Shown here: piece by piece, positions 15,543 through 24,466 of the stretch
Numbering within the stretch: position 1 is the stretch's first letter
How the letters are laid out: each line of letters begins with the position of its first letter
Assembly: GCA_002314595.1 (NCBI GenBank)
Contig: DCGP01000038.1
Coordinates: 1 to 33,849 of the forward strand
DNA length: 33,849 nucleotides
Direction of reading: 5' to 3'
From: Clostridiales bacterium UBA1775
GTDB lineage: Bacteria; Bacillota; Clostridia; Monoglobales; Firm-18
The notes under the pieces: generated by a model
What the model saw: the letters and a program-made list of their open reading frames with translations, nothing else
Databases searched by the model: none
Told to the model about the DNA's origin: nothing
Made by a program: the position numbers and the translations under genes

Positions 15543-17471
15543 ATGAAAGACGGATTTATTAAGGTTGCAGCCGCTGATATCAGTGTCAAAGTTGCAGATG
15601 TTTCAAACAACACTTTACAAATTAAAAAGGCAATTTCCTTAGCAGAAGAGAAAAAGGTTAATCTTTTGGTTTTACCTGAGCTATGCATTACCGGTTACAG
15701 TTGCGGAGATTTGTTCTTTTCCGGCAAATTGCTATTGTCTTCATTAGAAGCATTAGCTGATATTTGCAATTATACAAAAGGTAAAAATTCAATTTCTATT
15801 GTAGGTTTGCCTATTTTACATAACGGTAACCTGTATAACTGCTGTGCCGTGATTTCAAATGGTGAAATATTAGGTATTGTACCTAAAACACACATTCCAA
15901 ACTACGGAGAATTTTACGAAAAGCGTCAGTTTGCATCTGCAAATTTATTAGCAGATAATGACACAATTTCCGTTAATGGCAATGATGTTCCATTTGGAAA
16001 TAACATTATTTTTTCACATAAGGATATGCAAACCTATACATTTGGTGTAGAAATATGCGAGGACCTATGGGCGCCTATTACTTCGTCAGAAGGCTTGTGT
16101 CTTGCAGGAGCAAATGTTATATGCAATCCTTCTGCATCTGACGAGATTATCGGTAAGGAAGATTACAGACGTATGCTTGTTAAAAGCACATCTGCAAGAT
16201 TATTGTGTGGGTATGTTTATGCAAGTGCCGGATATACTGAATCCACCCAAGATTCTGTATGCTCTGCCCATCACATTATTTGTGAAAATGGCACAATTAT
16301 TGCTGAAAACAAGCCATTTGAAGGCAACAATTTTGTTGTTACGGAAATTGATGCCTTTAATATTGTGGCTGAGCGCATCAAAAACACATCATTTCAACAA
16401 AAAAATTTGGGCAGATACAGATATGTTAAATTTGAACAACAAATTATTTCTACAAATCTAACAAGAATTTTTGATAAAACGCCATTTGTTCCAAACGACC
16501 AATGTGAAGTTAACCAAAGAGCAAAGGCAATTTTAAATATTCAATCATACGGCTTGGCAAGAAGGATTGAACACACTAACGCTAAAACTTGTGTTATTGG
16601 TGTTTCAGGTGGCTTGGACAGCACCCTTGCACTTTTAGCTACTGTTAAAGCTATGGACATATTAAAAAAGCCACGTACAGATATTATTGCAATTACAATG
16701 CCTTGCTTTGGTACTACAAACAGAACAAAGACAAATTCCGAAAAGCTATGTGAATATTTGGGTGTTACATTTAAAGAAATTAACATAACAAAGGCTGTTA
16801 ATCAGCATTTTGAGGATATTGGTCAAGACCCAAATAATCTTGATGTAACCTTTGAGAACTCTCAGGCGAGAGAACGTACTCAAGTTCTTATGGACTATGC
16901 TAATAAAACAGGTGGCTTGGTTGTGGGAACAGGAGACCTTTCAGAGCTTGCATTAGGTTGGGCAACATACAACGGCGACCATATGTCAATGTATGGCGTA
17001 AATGCTTCTATTCCTAAGACGTTAATTAGGTATATTATTAGATACGAAATTTCAAACTCAACCGATGAGCTTGCCGAGGTTCTAAAAGATATTTTGGATA
17101 CTCCGGTTTCCCCTGAATTGCTACCGGTTGACGAAAATGGTAAAATGACACAAAAGACCGAGGATTTGGTCGGACCTTACGAATTACACGACTTCTTCTT
17201 GTACCACATTATAAAATATGGTTCATCACCTAAAAAAGTTTACAGAGTTGCTAAAAATGCTTTTGGAACGCAATATTCTGACGATGCTATTAAAAAGTGG
17301 TTGAGGGTATTTATTAAGAGATTCTTTAATCAACAGTTTAAACGTTCTTGCATACCGGACGGTCCTAAGGTAGGAACAATTACCTTATCGCCAAGAGGTG
17401 ATTGGAGAATGCCCACAGATGCTTCAAGCACGATATGGCTTGATGAAACTGATTTAATTACCCATGTATAA
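15543..17471 (+). CDS. nadE: Glutamine-dependent NAD+ synthetase
   Basis: A 642-residue two-domain enzyme that amidates nicotinate adenine dinucleotide to NAD+ using glutamine. The N-terminal nitrilase-type glutaminase has the triad E46 (LPELCITGY), K115 (VPKTHIPNYGEFYE) and C172 (EICEDLW). The C-terminal synthetase has the ATP-pyrophosphatase loop SGGLDS (355-360) and ends in the long helical region usual for this group. Ammonia passes between the two sites through a tunnel. AAGGAG lies 8 bases before the ATG. It is second in the aminotransferase operon and is followed by a strong terminator. Confidence 0.96.
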   Translation: MKDGFIKVAAADISVKVADVSNNTLQIKKAISLAEEKKVNLLVLPELCITGYSCGDLFFSGKLLLSSLEALADICNYTKGKNSISIVGLPILHNGNLYNCCAVISNGEILGIVPKTHIPNYGEFYEKRQFASANLLADNDTISVNGNDVPFGNNIIFSHKDMQTYTFGVEICEDLWAPITSSEGLCLAGANVICNPSASDEIIGKEDYRRMLVKSTSARLLCGYVYASAGYTESTQDSVCSAHHIICENGTIIAENKPFEGNNFVVTEIDAFNIVAERIKNTSFQQKNLGRYRYVKFEQQIISTNLTRIFDKTPFVPNDQCEVNQRAKAILNIQSYGLARRIEHTNAKTCVIGVSGGLDSTLALLATVKAMDILKKPRTDIIAITMPCFGTTNRTKTNSEKLCEYLGVTFKEINITKAVNQHFEDIGQDPNNLDVTFENSQARERTQVLMDYANKTGGLVVGTGDLSELALGWATYNGDHMSMYGVNASIPKTLIRYIIRYEISNSTDELAEVLKDILDTPVSPELLPVDENGKMTQKTEDLVGPYELHDFFLYHIIKYGSSPKKVYRVAKNAFGTQYSDDAIKKWLRVFIKRFFNQQFKRSCIPDGPKVGTITLSPRGDWRMPTDASSTIWLDETDLITHV

Positions 17472-17482
17472 AATTGATATTA

Positions 17483-17518
17483 AAAAAGACTATGGATTAT
17501 AAAATCCATAGTCTTTTT
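17483..17518. terminator. Bidirectional terminator between nadE and hydA
   Basis: Perfect stem AAAAAGACTATGGATT / AATCCATAGTCTTTTT with a 4-base loop and A/T tracts on both sides. It sits between the two convergent operons, 12 bases after the nadE stop codon and 11 before the hydA stop codon. Confidence 0.9.
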
Positions 17519-17528
17519 ATTTTGCAAA

Positions 17529-19295
17529 TTAGTCGTTAAAGCCTTCACGAGCTGCATAAGTTGTATGAAGTAATTCATGAGCCTTGTGTGAATTTGGTTC
17601 ACCAAGATATTCGTCATAAAGCTTTTTAATTTGAGTATTGTTATGAGATTGTCTTAATGCCTGTCTTTCATCTTCTGAATACAAAGCATCTGCTCTCTTT
17701 TGCTTATATGTGTCGTAAATGTTTGCATCTTCGTCAGGCAAGAAGCATGAACGAACGATTGGTTGTCCACCACCATTTACGCAACCACCCGGGCAACCCA
17801 TAATTTCAATGAAGTGGTATTTTGACTTACCTGCTCTGATGTCTTCAAGAAGAACCTTAGCATTTTTCATACCGTGTGCAATTGCAACGTTAACAACTGT
17901 GCCGTTAATATCGATTGAAGCTTCTTTAATACCTTCAAAACCACGAACATCTGTAAACTTAATAAGTTCGTGTTCTCTGCCTGTTAGTACAAAGTAAACT
18001 GTACGCAATGCAGCTTCCATAACACCACCTGTAACACCGAAAATTACACCGGCACCTGAATATTCACCAAGTAAATCTTGGTCAAATTCATCATCAGGAA
18101 GATGTTTGAAATCAATACCTGAACGCTTGATTAGTTTAGCAAGCTCTCTTGTTGTTAAAACTGCATCAACATCAGGGATACCATTAACTTTAAGTTGTTC
18201 TCTTTCCTTTTCGAATTTCTTTGCTGTACAAGGCATAACTGATACGACAAAGATATCCTTAGGGTCTATATTATTTCTTTCAGCATAATATGACTTAATA
18301 ATAGCACCCATCATTTCGTGTGGTGATTTACATGATGAAAGATTTGGTAACAAATCTGAATAGTTATATTCAGCATAGTTAATCCAGCCCGGTGAACATG
18401 ATGTAATCATTGGTAATGTTCCACCATTTTTAATTCTGCCGATTAACTCTGTTCCTTCTTCCATAATTGTTAAGTCAGCAGCAAAGTTTGTATCATAAAT
18501 CTTGTCAAAGCCAAGACGTCTTAACGCAGATACCATTTTACCTGTAACTGCTGTACCAACTTTGATACCAAATTCTTCGCCAAGTGCTGCACGTACTGCA
18601 GGAGCAACTTGAACAACAACGTGCTTGCCTGCCTTCATAGCGTCGTCAACCTTAGAAATTTCTGATTTTTCTGTTAATGCACCTGTTGGACAAACGCTTA
18701 CACATTGTCCACATAGTATACATGGACTGTCAGCCAATGAACGATTTTCAGCAGGAGCAACTATTGTATTGAAGCCTCTGTTTTCAAAACCTAAAATACC
18801 AAGACCGTGAGCGTTTTCACATCTTGCTACACAACGTCCGCATAGTACACATTTAGATGTGTCTCTAACTATTGATGGAGTTAATGCATCTACTGTACAT
18901 GGTGTTTTAGCACCATTAAATCTATCTTCTCTTGCACCTGTCATTTGAGCAACATGTAGAAGTTCGCATTTTTCGTTCTTATCACATTGTTGGCACTTAA
19001 ATGAGTGGTTTGAAAGTAAAAGTTCTACTGATGCACGTCTTGCCTCTGCTGCCTTTGGTGATGAAATTCTGATTTCCATACCTTCGTTTACAGGGTATAC
19101 ACATGAAGCAACCAAGCCTCTTGCACCTGCAACCTCTACAAGACATACACGGCATGATGCCAATGAACATTCACCATGGTTGAATGCACATAAAGAAGGA
19201 ATTTCATATCCACATGCTTTTGCAGCTTCAAGAATTGTCATTCCCTCCTCAACTTGATAAGAGATACCTTCAATCTTTATATTTATCTTAGACAT
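17529..19295 (-). CDS. hydA: [FeFe]-hydrogenase catalytic subunit HydA (HndD-like)
   Basis: A 588-residue subunit that makes or oxidises H2 at the H-cluster. The N-terminal [2Fe-2S] domain has C36, C48, C51 and C65. A His-Cys3 [4Fe-4S] site has H97, C101, C104 and C110. Two ferredoxin-type [4Fe-4S] sites follow (CVLCGRCVARC and CILCGQCVSVC, about 146-205). H-cluster motifs are TSCSPGW (298-304), MPCTAKK (C356) and GCPGGC (C501, C505). The first motif has Ser where the usual one has a second Cys. AGGAGG precedes the ATG. It is last in hydCBA, 13 bases after hydB, so it is probably the bifurcating (NADH plus ferredoxin) type rather than a sensory hydrogenase. Confidence 0.95.
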   Translation of the reverse strand: MSKINIKIEGISYQVEEGMTILEAAKACGYEIPSLCAFNHGECSLASCRVCLVEVAGARGLVASCVYPVNEGMEIRISSPKAAEARRASVELLLSNHSFKCQQCDKNEKCELLHVAQMTGAREDRFNGAKTPCTVDALTPSIVRDTSKCVLCGRCVARCENAHGLGILGFENRGFNTIVAPAENRSLADSPCILCGQCVSVCPTGALTEKSEISKVDDAMKAGKHVVVQVAPAVRAALGEEFGIKVGTAVTGKMVSALRRLGFDKIYDTNFAADLTIMEEGTELIGRIKNGGTLPMITSCSPGWINYAEYNYSDLLPNLSSCKSPHEMMGAIIKSYYAERNNIDPKDIFVVSVMPCTAKKFEKEREQLKVNGIPDVDAVLTTRELAKLIKRSGIDFKHLPDDEFDQDLLGEYSGAGVIFGVTGGVMEAALRTVYFVLTGREHELIKFTDVRGFEGIKEASIDINGTVVNVAIAHGMKNAKVLLEDIRAGKSKYHFIEIMGCPGGCVNGGGQPIVRSCFLPDEDANIYDTYKQKRADALYSEDERQALRQSHNNTQIKKLYDEYLGEPNSHKAHELLHTTYAAREGFND

Positions 19296-19308
19296 TCTTG
19301 ATTTCCTC

Positions 19309-21174
19309 CTATTTCTTTTCTATTGCACCAAAGTTACATGATGACATACACATACCACACTTGATACACTTGCTTTGGTCAATTGTAAATGGTGTTTCTT
19401 TAACTACGCCACTGATTGCACCAACAGGGCATTTGCGTGAGCATAGGCTACATTTCTTACACTTATCAGGGTCGATAACGTATTGAAGAAGGTCTTTACA
19501 AACTTTTGCAGGGCACTTCTTATCAACGATATGTGCAAGATATTCGTCTTTGAATTTAGAAATTGTTGAAATAATTGGGTTTGCAGATGTTTGACCAAGA
19601 CCACATAGAGAGTTAGCCTTAACTGTCTTACCTAATTCTTCAAGTTCATCAAGGTCTGCCATTGTACCCTTACCCTTTGTAATCTTTGTAAGGATTTCAA
19701 GCATTCTCTTTGTACCGATACGACATGGTGAACACTTACCGCAAGATTCGTCGCAAATAAATTCCATATAGAACTTAGCAACGTCAACCATACAGTTGTC
19801 TTCGTCCATAACAATAGCACCACCTGAGCCCATCATTGAGCCTAAGCTGATAAGGTTATCAAAGTCGATTGGTGTATCAAGCTCGTCCTTAGTAACGCAA
19901 CCACCTGATGGACCACCTGTTTGGATAGCTTTGAATTCCTTACCATTTGGAATACCACCACCGATATCATAAATAAGTTCACGAACAGTTGTACCCATTG
20001 GGATTTCAACAAGACCAACGTTGTTAATCTTACCACCTAAGGCAAATACCTTAGTACCCTTTGATTTTTCTGTTCCGTTTTTAGCAAATTCTGCAGCGCC
20101 CTCTCTTAAAATGTATGGAACACATGCTAATGTTTCAACATTGTTAATGATTGAAGGGCTTTGCCATAGACCTTTAACAGCCGGGAATGGTGGTCTTGGA
20201 CGAGGCATACCTCTCTTACCTTCGATTGAGTTTAGAAGAGCTGTTTCTTCACCACATACGAAAGCGCCGGCACCAAGTCTTAGATGAACGTCAAATGAGA
20301 AGCCTGTTCCCAAAATATTTTCGCCTAACAAACCTAATTCCTTAGCCTGTTCAATAGCTATTTTTAAACGATTGATAGCAACAGGATATTCAGCACGAAC
20401 ATAGAAATAACCGTTCTTTGCACCGATAGCATAGCCTGCAATCATCATACCTTCGATAACTGCAAGTGGGTTACCTTCTAAGATAGAACGATCCATAAAT
20501 GCACCCGGATCACCTTCGTCGCCATTACATACAACATACTTTTCATCGCTTTCTTGAGCGTAAGCAAATTGCCATTTTCTACCTGTTGGGAAGCCACCAC
20601 CTCCACGACCTCTAAGGCCTGAGTCCAATACTTCTTTGATAACATCGGCACGGTCCATTTTAAGAGCCTTTTCAAGACCTTGGAACGCACCCATACCTAA
20701 TGCTTCGTTAATATCCTCAGGGTTGATAACACCACAACCATGAAGAGCAATTCTCTTTTGTTTCTTGTAGAAGTTAATGTCCTCTTGCTTTTTAACCTTT
20801 TCGCCTGTAGCAGGTTCAACATATAATAAATCTTCTACAACTTCGTTGTTGATAAGGTCAGTTTCAATAATCTTTTCAACATCTTCTATTTTAACCATTC
20901 TGTAAAGTGTATCTTCAGGATAAATCTTTACGAAAGGACCTTGTGAACAGAAGCCAAAGCAACCTACTTGGTTAACTGTAACTTTATCTTCAAGACCTTT
21001 TTCCTTAATAAGCTTTACAAACTTTTCTCTAATTGCATCTGAGTCAGATGACAAACAACCTGTACCACCACATAATACAACAGCACGTTTGCCGTTTGTT
21101 CCTTCGATTTTAGCATTTAGACATGCTGAACAGCTATTTACCTTTTCTTTTAAATCACCTGTAGTTTTTATCAT
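19309..21174 (-). CDS. hydB: Hydrogenase flavin subunit HydB (NuoF-like, NADH-binding)
   Basis: A 621-residue subunit that carries FMN and oxidises or reduces NAD(H). An N-terminal thioredoxin-like [2Fe-2S] domain shows GGTGCLSS and GCFGFCSQGP. The NuoF core has GRGGGGFPTGRKW (FMN/NADH loop, near 190-202), GDEGDPGAFMDR and the ESCGKCSPCRIGT [4Fe-4S] site. Two extra ferredoxin-type [4Fe-4S] clusters end the protein (CKKCSLCSRKC and CIKCGMCMSSC). This layout is typical of electron-bifurcating HydABC. Its ATG overlaps the hydC stop codon (TAATG), with GGAGGTG upstream, so translation is coupled. Confidence 0.96.
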   Translation of the reverse strand: MIKTTGDLKEKVNSCSACLNAKIEGTNGKRAVVLCGGTGCLSSDSDAIREKFVKLIKEKGLEDKVTVNQVGCFGFCSQGPFVKIYPEDTLYRMVKIEDVEKIIETDLINNEVVEDLLYVEPATGEKVKKQEDINFYKKQKRIALHGCGVINPEDINEALGMGAFQGLEKALKMDRADVIKEVLDSGLRGRGGGGFPTGRKWQFAYAQESDEKYVVCNGDEGDPGAFMDRSILEGNPLAVIEGMMIAGYAIGAKNGYFYVRAEYPVAINRLKIAIEQAKELGLLGENILGTGFSFDVHLRLGAGAFVCGEETALLNSIEGKRGMPRPRPPFPAVKGLWQSPSIINNVETLACVPYILREGAAEFAKNGTEKSKGTKVFALGGKINNVGLVEIPMGTTVRELIYDIGGGIPNGKEFKAIQTGGPSGGCVTKDELDTPIDFDNLISLGSMMGSGGAIVMDEDNCMVDVAKFYMEFICDESCGKCSPCRIGTKRMLEILTKITKGKGTMADLDELEELGKTVKANSLCGLGQTSANPIISTISKFKDEYLAHIVDKKCPAKVCKDLLQYVIDPDKCKKCSLCSRKCPVGAISGVVKETPFTIDQSKCIKCGMCMSSCNFGAIEKK

Positions 21175-21662
21175 TAGTTTGCACCTCCCATAGCACGGTA
21201 TTCGTCAATAATGCCCGGAATTTGGCTAACTGACATCTTAGGATATACCTTACCATTGATTGATACAGCAGGAGCAATACCACAAGCACCGATACATCTT
21301 AAAGCATCAATTGTAAACAAACCATCTTCAGTTGTTTCACCGGCTTTGATACCAAGAATTTCAGAAAACTTGTCAATAACACCTTGTGCACCTTTAACGT
21401 AACAAGCTGTACCAAGACATACACCTATAACATATTTTCCCTTTGGTTTTAAAGAGAAGAATGAATAGAATGTAACAACACCGTATATTTCTGCAACAGA
21501 AATACCGGTTCTGTCAGAAACGATTTGTTGAACGTCCAACGGAATATAGCCATATTCCTTTTGAATGTCGCTCAAAATCATCATAAGTGGAGTTCTTTCG
21601 TCAATGTATCTGTCGCAGATTTCATTGATTTTTTTAACTCCTGATTCACTAATGTGACCCAT
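21174..21662 (-). CDS. hydC: Hydrogenase [2Fe-2S] subunit HydC (NuoE-like)
   Basis: A 162-residue thioredoxin-fold [2Fe-2S] protein of the NuoE family, which passes electrons within the HydABC complex. The cluster cysteines are in CLGTACYVKGA and RCIGACGIAP. N-terminal helices (YIDERTPLMMILSDIQKEYGYIPLDVQQIVSDRTGI) match the NuoE/HydC N-terminal domain. The protein is of usual length. AGGAGG lies 7 bases before the ATG. It is first in the hydCBA operon, 1 base overlapping hydB. The upstream gap holds a promoter and, further out, a Rex-like dyad. Confidence 0.95.
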   Translation of the reverse strand: MGHISESGVKKINEICDRYIDERTPLMMILSDIQKEYGYIPLDVQQIVSDRTGISVAEIYGVVTFYSFFSLKPKGKYVIGVCLGTACYVKGAQGVIDKFSEILGIKAGETTEDGLFTIDALRCIGACGIAPAVSINGKVYPKMSVSQIPGIIDEYRAMGGAN

Positions 21663-21731
21663 ACTATACCTCCTAATTTAAAATAAATTTTTTATTGTAT
21701 TTTTAGTTATAACACTACTACCCAATTATGT

Positions 21732-21760
21732 AGTATATCATATTATGACGAAAAAAGCAA
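21732..21760 (-). promoter_or_regulatory. Promoter of the hydCBA operon
   Basis: Reverse-strand TTGCTT (21755-21760), 17-base spacer, TATACT (21732-21737), about 70 bases before hydC. The -10 box is good, the -35 box moderate. The leader between promoter and gene is AT-rich with no evident structure. Confidence 0.55.
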
Positions 21761-21811
21761 GACGAAAATGTTAATATTATCACAAAAAACTTACAAGATT
21801 TTAAATGTCAT

Positions 21812-21829
21812 ATTGTGAAAAATTACAAT
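21812..21829. promoter_or_regulatory. Possible Rex-like redox operator
   Basis: ATTGTGAAAAATTACAAT is an imperfect dyad (TTGTGAA ... TTACAA) that resembles sites of the NADH-sensing repressor Rex, which often controls hydrogenase genes in Clostridia. It is about 50 bases upstream of the -35 box and one base short of the usual spacing, and no rex gene lies here. It is weak support only. Confidence 0.25.
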
Positions 21830-21839
21830 AACAAACAAA

Positions 21840-21869
21840 AAGGACCGAAAACATACATTTTCAGTCCTT
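21840..21869 (-). terminator. Terminator of the ior/paaK operon
   Basis: On the reverse strand, AAGGACTGAAAA pairs with TTTTCGGTCCTT (one mismatch), followed by TTTGTTTGTTATTG. It is the first good terminator after the Mpv17-like gene, and it lies beyond the repeat element at 21891-22012. Confidence 0.75.
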
Positions 21870-21890
21870 ATACATTTTCTCAAGGATAGG

Positions 21891-22012
21891 AAAAAATAGC
21901 ACAGAATGAACAAACTAAACCAAGGCGAAGACTTGACTTGCCCGAAGGCGTATTTGCTATACGCCCAGTGGTGAAGTTTGTTCATAGCATATTATGCGTT
22001 ATGTGCATTTTT
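21891..22012. repeat. Structured interspersed repeat, copy 1
   Basis: An element of about 120 bases in the gap between the Mpv17-like gene and hydC. Outer arms ATGAACAAACT (21906-21916) and AGTTTGTTCAT (21975-21985) pair over 11 bases. Within them lie a CAAG/CTTG arm and a GGCGTAT/ATACGCC hairpin near 21948-21964. The sequence from AATAG to CCCGAAGGCGTA is shared with 33787-33843. It is followed by TTATGTGCATTTTT, which also precedes copy 2. It has no coding potential I can support. It could be a small RNA, a MITE-like element or a 3' transcript structure. The strand of function is unknown. Confidence 0.6.
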
Positions 22013-22030
22013 TTGCATCCTTTATTCAAT

Positions 22031-22687
22031 TTACTTCTTTAAACTCAATATTATTCCAAGTGCTATTGAAAGTGAGGCAGCAACAATTACCTGATATTCT
22101 GCCGGTAGCATAAATGTTATTGTATGAGCCGGAATCCAAAATAGTGGTACGGTTTTAAACAGTGTAAACTTTACAAATCCTACCCAATCAATAGATTTAA
22201 TAACTGACGGAACACTTGTGTCCTCACCCTTTGACTTTAATTCCAAATATTTATCTGAGCATTTATGAATTGCCATAAATGTTGGAGCAAATGAAAGGTT
22301 CATTGTCATACTGATAAACAGCGCCTTTAAAAACACATTTAACCAAGGTGTTGCCGGGTTAGGCAACAAGCCATTTTTCATAAGTCCTCCAACTGCCAAT
22401 CCAAAAGTTTTCATCATATATGTAATCCACAAACCGATTACACCCCAAATTAAAAACTTAATGCCTGCCTTGATAGGTAAATCCCATTCTTTTTTTGCTA
22501 ATCTTAATGCTAAAATTTCACCTACTGTTGCTAAAAATGCAAATTTTATAAATCCCATTATAAATGGATTTGTATTTGATATACTTTTAAACCATTCCCT
22601 TGAATTTGGGAAAATAAGAATAAGTGCAAATGCTAAAATAATACCAAATGAAATTATAGGCAAAATAATTTTCTTTGAATTTTTCAC
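22031..22687 (-). CDS. Integral membrane protein, Mpv17/PMP22-like
   Basis: A 218-residue protein with about 5-6 membrane helices. The C-terminal part (LFKTVPLFWIPAHTITFMLP followed by VIVAASLSIALGIILS) resembles the Mpv17/PMP22 signature of a tryptophan/proline-rich turn, a FxNF-like segment and a final helix. Its function in bacteria is unknown. I chose the GTG at 22687, 8 bases after AAGGAAG; a GTG at 22696 would overlap that site. It is the last gene of the ior/paaK operon, 22 bases after the ACT gene, so a role in transport or membrane handling of aryl acids is possible but not shown. Confidence 0.6.
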   Translation of the reverse strand: MKNSKKIILPIISFGIILAFALILIFPNSREWFKSISNTNPFIMGFIKFAFLATVGEILALRLAKKEWDLPIKAGIKFLIWGVIGLWITYMMKTFGLAVGGLMKNGLLPNPATPWLNVFLKALFISMTMNLSFAPTFMAIHKCSDKYLELKSKGEDTSVPSVIKSIDWVGFVKFTLFKTVPLFWIPAHTITFMLPAEYQVIVAASLSIALGIILSLKK

Positions 22688-22709
22688 GGTTAACACTTCC
22701 TTTTTTGTT

Positions 22710-23135
22710 TTATTCGGATAACATTTCTACATTCTTTTGTTTGAATATTTCAACTGTTTTGTCCATATCGTTTGTCTTTACTACCATAATAGCCTTACCA
22801 TCAATTTTGCCTGTAAATGCGTACATATAATCAATTACAATCTCATTTTCGGTAAGTATATTTAAAATTTTTGAAAGTCCGCTTGGACGGTCGTCCATCA
22901 TAACACCGATTGCCTTTGAGCTTCTTGCAATTACTCCGTTTTCCTTTAATTTACTAACTGCAAGCTCAGGGTCGCTGACAATCATTCTGATAATACCATA
23001 TTCAGTAGCATCTGCAACTGAAAGTGCGCTGATGTCAATTCCTGCTTCACCGATTACCTCAATAATCTTTGCAAGTCTGCCAAACTTATTTTCAACAAAA
23101 ATAGATATTTGCTTTATCATAAAGTCGCTTGTCAT
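22710..23135 (-). CDS. Tandem ACT-domain protein, amino-acid binding
   Basis: A 141-residue protein made of two ACT domains (about residues 6-68 and 73-138), each with the beta-alpha-beta-beta-alpha-beta pattern (ISIFVENKFGRLAKIIEVIGEAGIDI; MDDRPSGLSKILNILTENEIVI). Such small double-ACT proteins sit next to paaK-type ligases and iorAB in many anaerobes, and are thought to sense aromatic amino acids and act on a neighbouring enzyme. AGGGTGA lies 5 bases before the ATG. It starts 13 bases after the paaK stop codon. Confidence 0.88.
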   Translation of the reverse strand: MTSDFMIKQISIFVENKFGRLAKIIEVIGEAGIDISALSVADATEYGIIRMIVSDPELAVSKLKENGVIARSSKAIGVMMDDRPSGLSKILNILTENEIVIDYMYAFTGKIDGKAIMVVKTNDMDKTVEIFKQKNVEMLSE

Positions 23136-23148
23136 AAAATCACCCTTT

Positions 23149-24453
23149 TTAATGTAATTTTCTTTTATCTATTACTCTTACTGCCTTACCCTCGCTACGT
23201 TCAATGGACTTTGGATTAACAAGATGTATCTTTGCCCCTATTCCCAATGCACTTCTCATATTGCCTGTTATTGCTTTTTCAAGCCTTTCCATTGACTTAA
23301 CGTCATCAAATAACAAATCTTCGCTAATTTCTACATTTATATCAAGAGTATCTGTGTTGTTAACCCTATCAACAATAATTTGGTAGTTAGGAGTAATTCC
23401 TTCACCTATATTAAGCAATACTTCCTCAATTTGTGATGGGAATACGTTTACGCCCCTGATAATCATCATATCATCACTTCTGCCTGATGGCTTATTCATA
23501 CGAATAAATGTCCTGCCACATTCGCATTTTTCCGGAATAAGTGAACATATATCACGAGTTCTGTACCTGATAACAGGGAAGCCTTCCTTTGTAATAGTTG
23601 TGAATACAAGTTCACCAACTGAGCCTTCGGGTAACACTTCCTCTGTTTCGGGGTCGATAATTTCTACAATAAATTTATCTTCGTTTACGTGCATACCCTT
23701 TTGACATTCACATTCGTATGCAACACCGGGCCCCATAATTTCCGATAGTCCGTAGATGTCATAGGCTTTAATGTCAAGCTCATCTTCAATAGTTCTGCGC
23801 ATTTCTTCCGTCCAAGGCTCTGCACCAAACACCCCATATTTTAGTTTTAGTTGGTTTCTAATACCTTTTTCGTTTATTGCCTCTGCAAGATACATTGCAT
23901 AAGACGGTGTACAACAAAGTCCTGTTGTGCCAAAATCTATCATTGTACGGATTTGTCTATCTGTATTTCCTGATGAAGTAGGTATTACAGTTGCACCGAT
24001 TTTTTCAACACCACTATGTGCACCAAGCCCACCTGTAAACAGACCGTATCCGTATGAAATTTGAACAAAATCCTCATCTGTAAGACCGATACCGGTAAGC
24101 ATTCTTGCTATACATTCTGCCCAATCGTCAAGGTCTTTTTTAGTATAGCCTACAACAATTTGTTTGCCTGTTGTTCCTGACGATGCGTGTACCCTTACTA
24201 TATTTTTCATAGACTCTGCAAACAAGCCGTATGGATAATAATCTCTTAAATCTTGTTTATATGAAAACGGTAATTTTTTAAGGTCCTCAATTCCCTTAAT
24301 GTCCTCTGGTTTAAGCCCTTTTTCGTCCATTCTTTTTTTGAACAAATCTACCCTTTCATACATTCGTTTTACTTGCCAAATTAAGCGTTGGGATTGAAGC
24401 TTTTTTAGTTCCTCCCTTTCCATACACTCAATTTTAGAATCATAAATCGGCAA
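23149..24453 (-). CDS. paaK: Phenylacetate-CoA ligase (PaaK type)
   Basis: A 434-residue class I adenylate-forming enzyme that activates phenylacetate or a similar aryl acid to its CoA thioester with ATP. Motifs are the P-loop-like SSGTTGKQIVVGYT (about 91-104), YGLSEIMGPG (about 236-245), the adenylate motif YRTRD (near 301-305) and the C-terminal hinge with MMIIRGVNVFPSQIEEVL. The length is usual for the family. I chose TTG at 24453, because AAGGAGGTG sits 8 bases upstream; an ATG ten codons later has no site. It is between iorB (13-base gap) and the ACT gene. Indoleacetate or 4-hydroxyphenylacetate are also possible substrates. Confidence 0.92.
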   Translation of the reverse strand: MPIYDSKIECMEREELKKLQSQRLIWQVKRMYERVDLFKKRMDEKGLKPEDIKGIEDLKKLPFSYKQDLRDYYPYGLFAESMKNIVRVHASSGTTGKQIVVGYTKKDLDDWAECIARMLTGIGLTDEDFVQISYGYGLFTGGLGAHSGVEKIGATVIPTSSGNTDRQIRTMIDFGTTGLCCTPSYAMYLAEAINEKGIRNQLKLKYGVFGAEPWTEEMRRTIEDELDIKAYDIYGLSEIMGPGVAYECECQKGMHVNEDKFIVEIIDPETEEVLPEGSVGELVFTTITKEGFPVIRYRTRDICSLIPEKCECGRTFIRMNKPSGRSDDMMIIRGVNVFPSQIEEVLLNIGEGITPNYQIIVDRVNNTDTLDINVEISEDLLFDDVKSMERLEKAITGNMRSALGIGAKIHLVNPKSIERSEGKAVRVIDKRKLH

Positions 24454-24466
24454 TTAAAACACCTCC

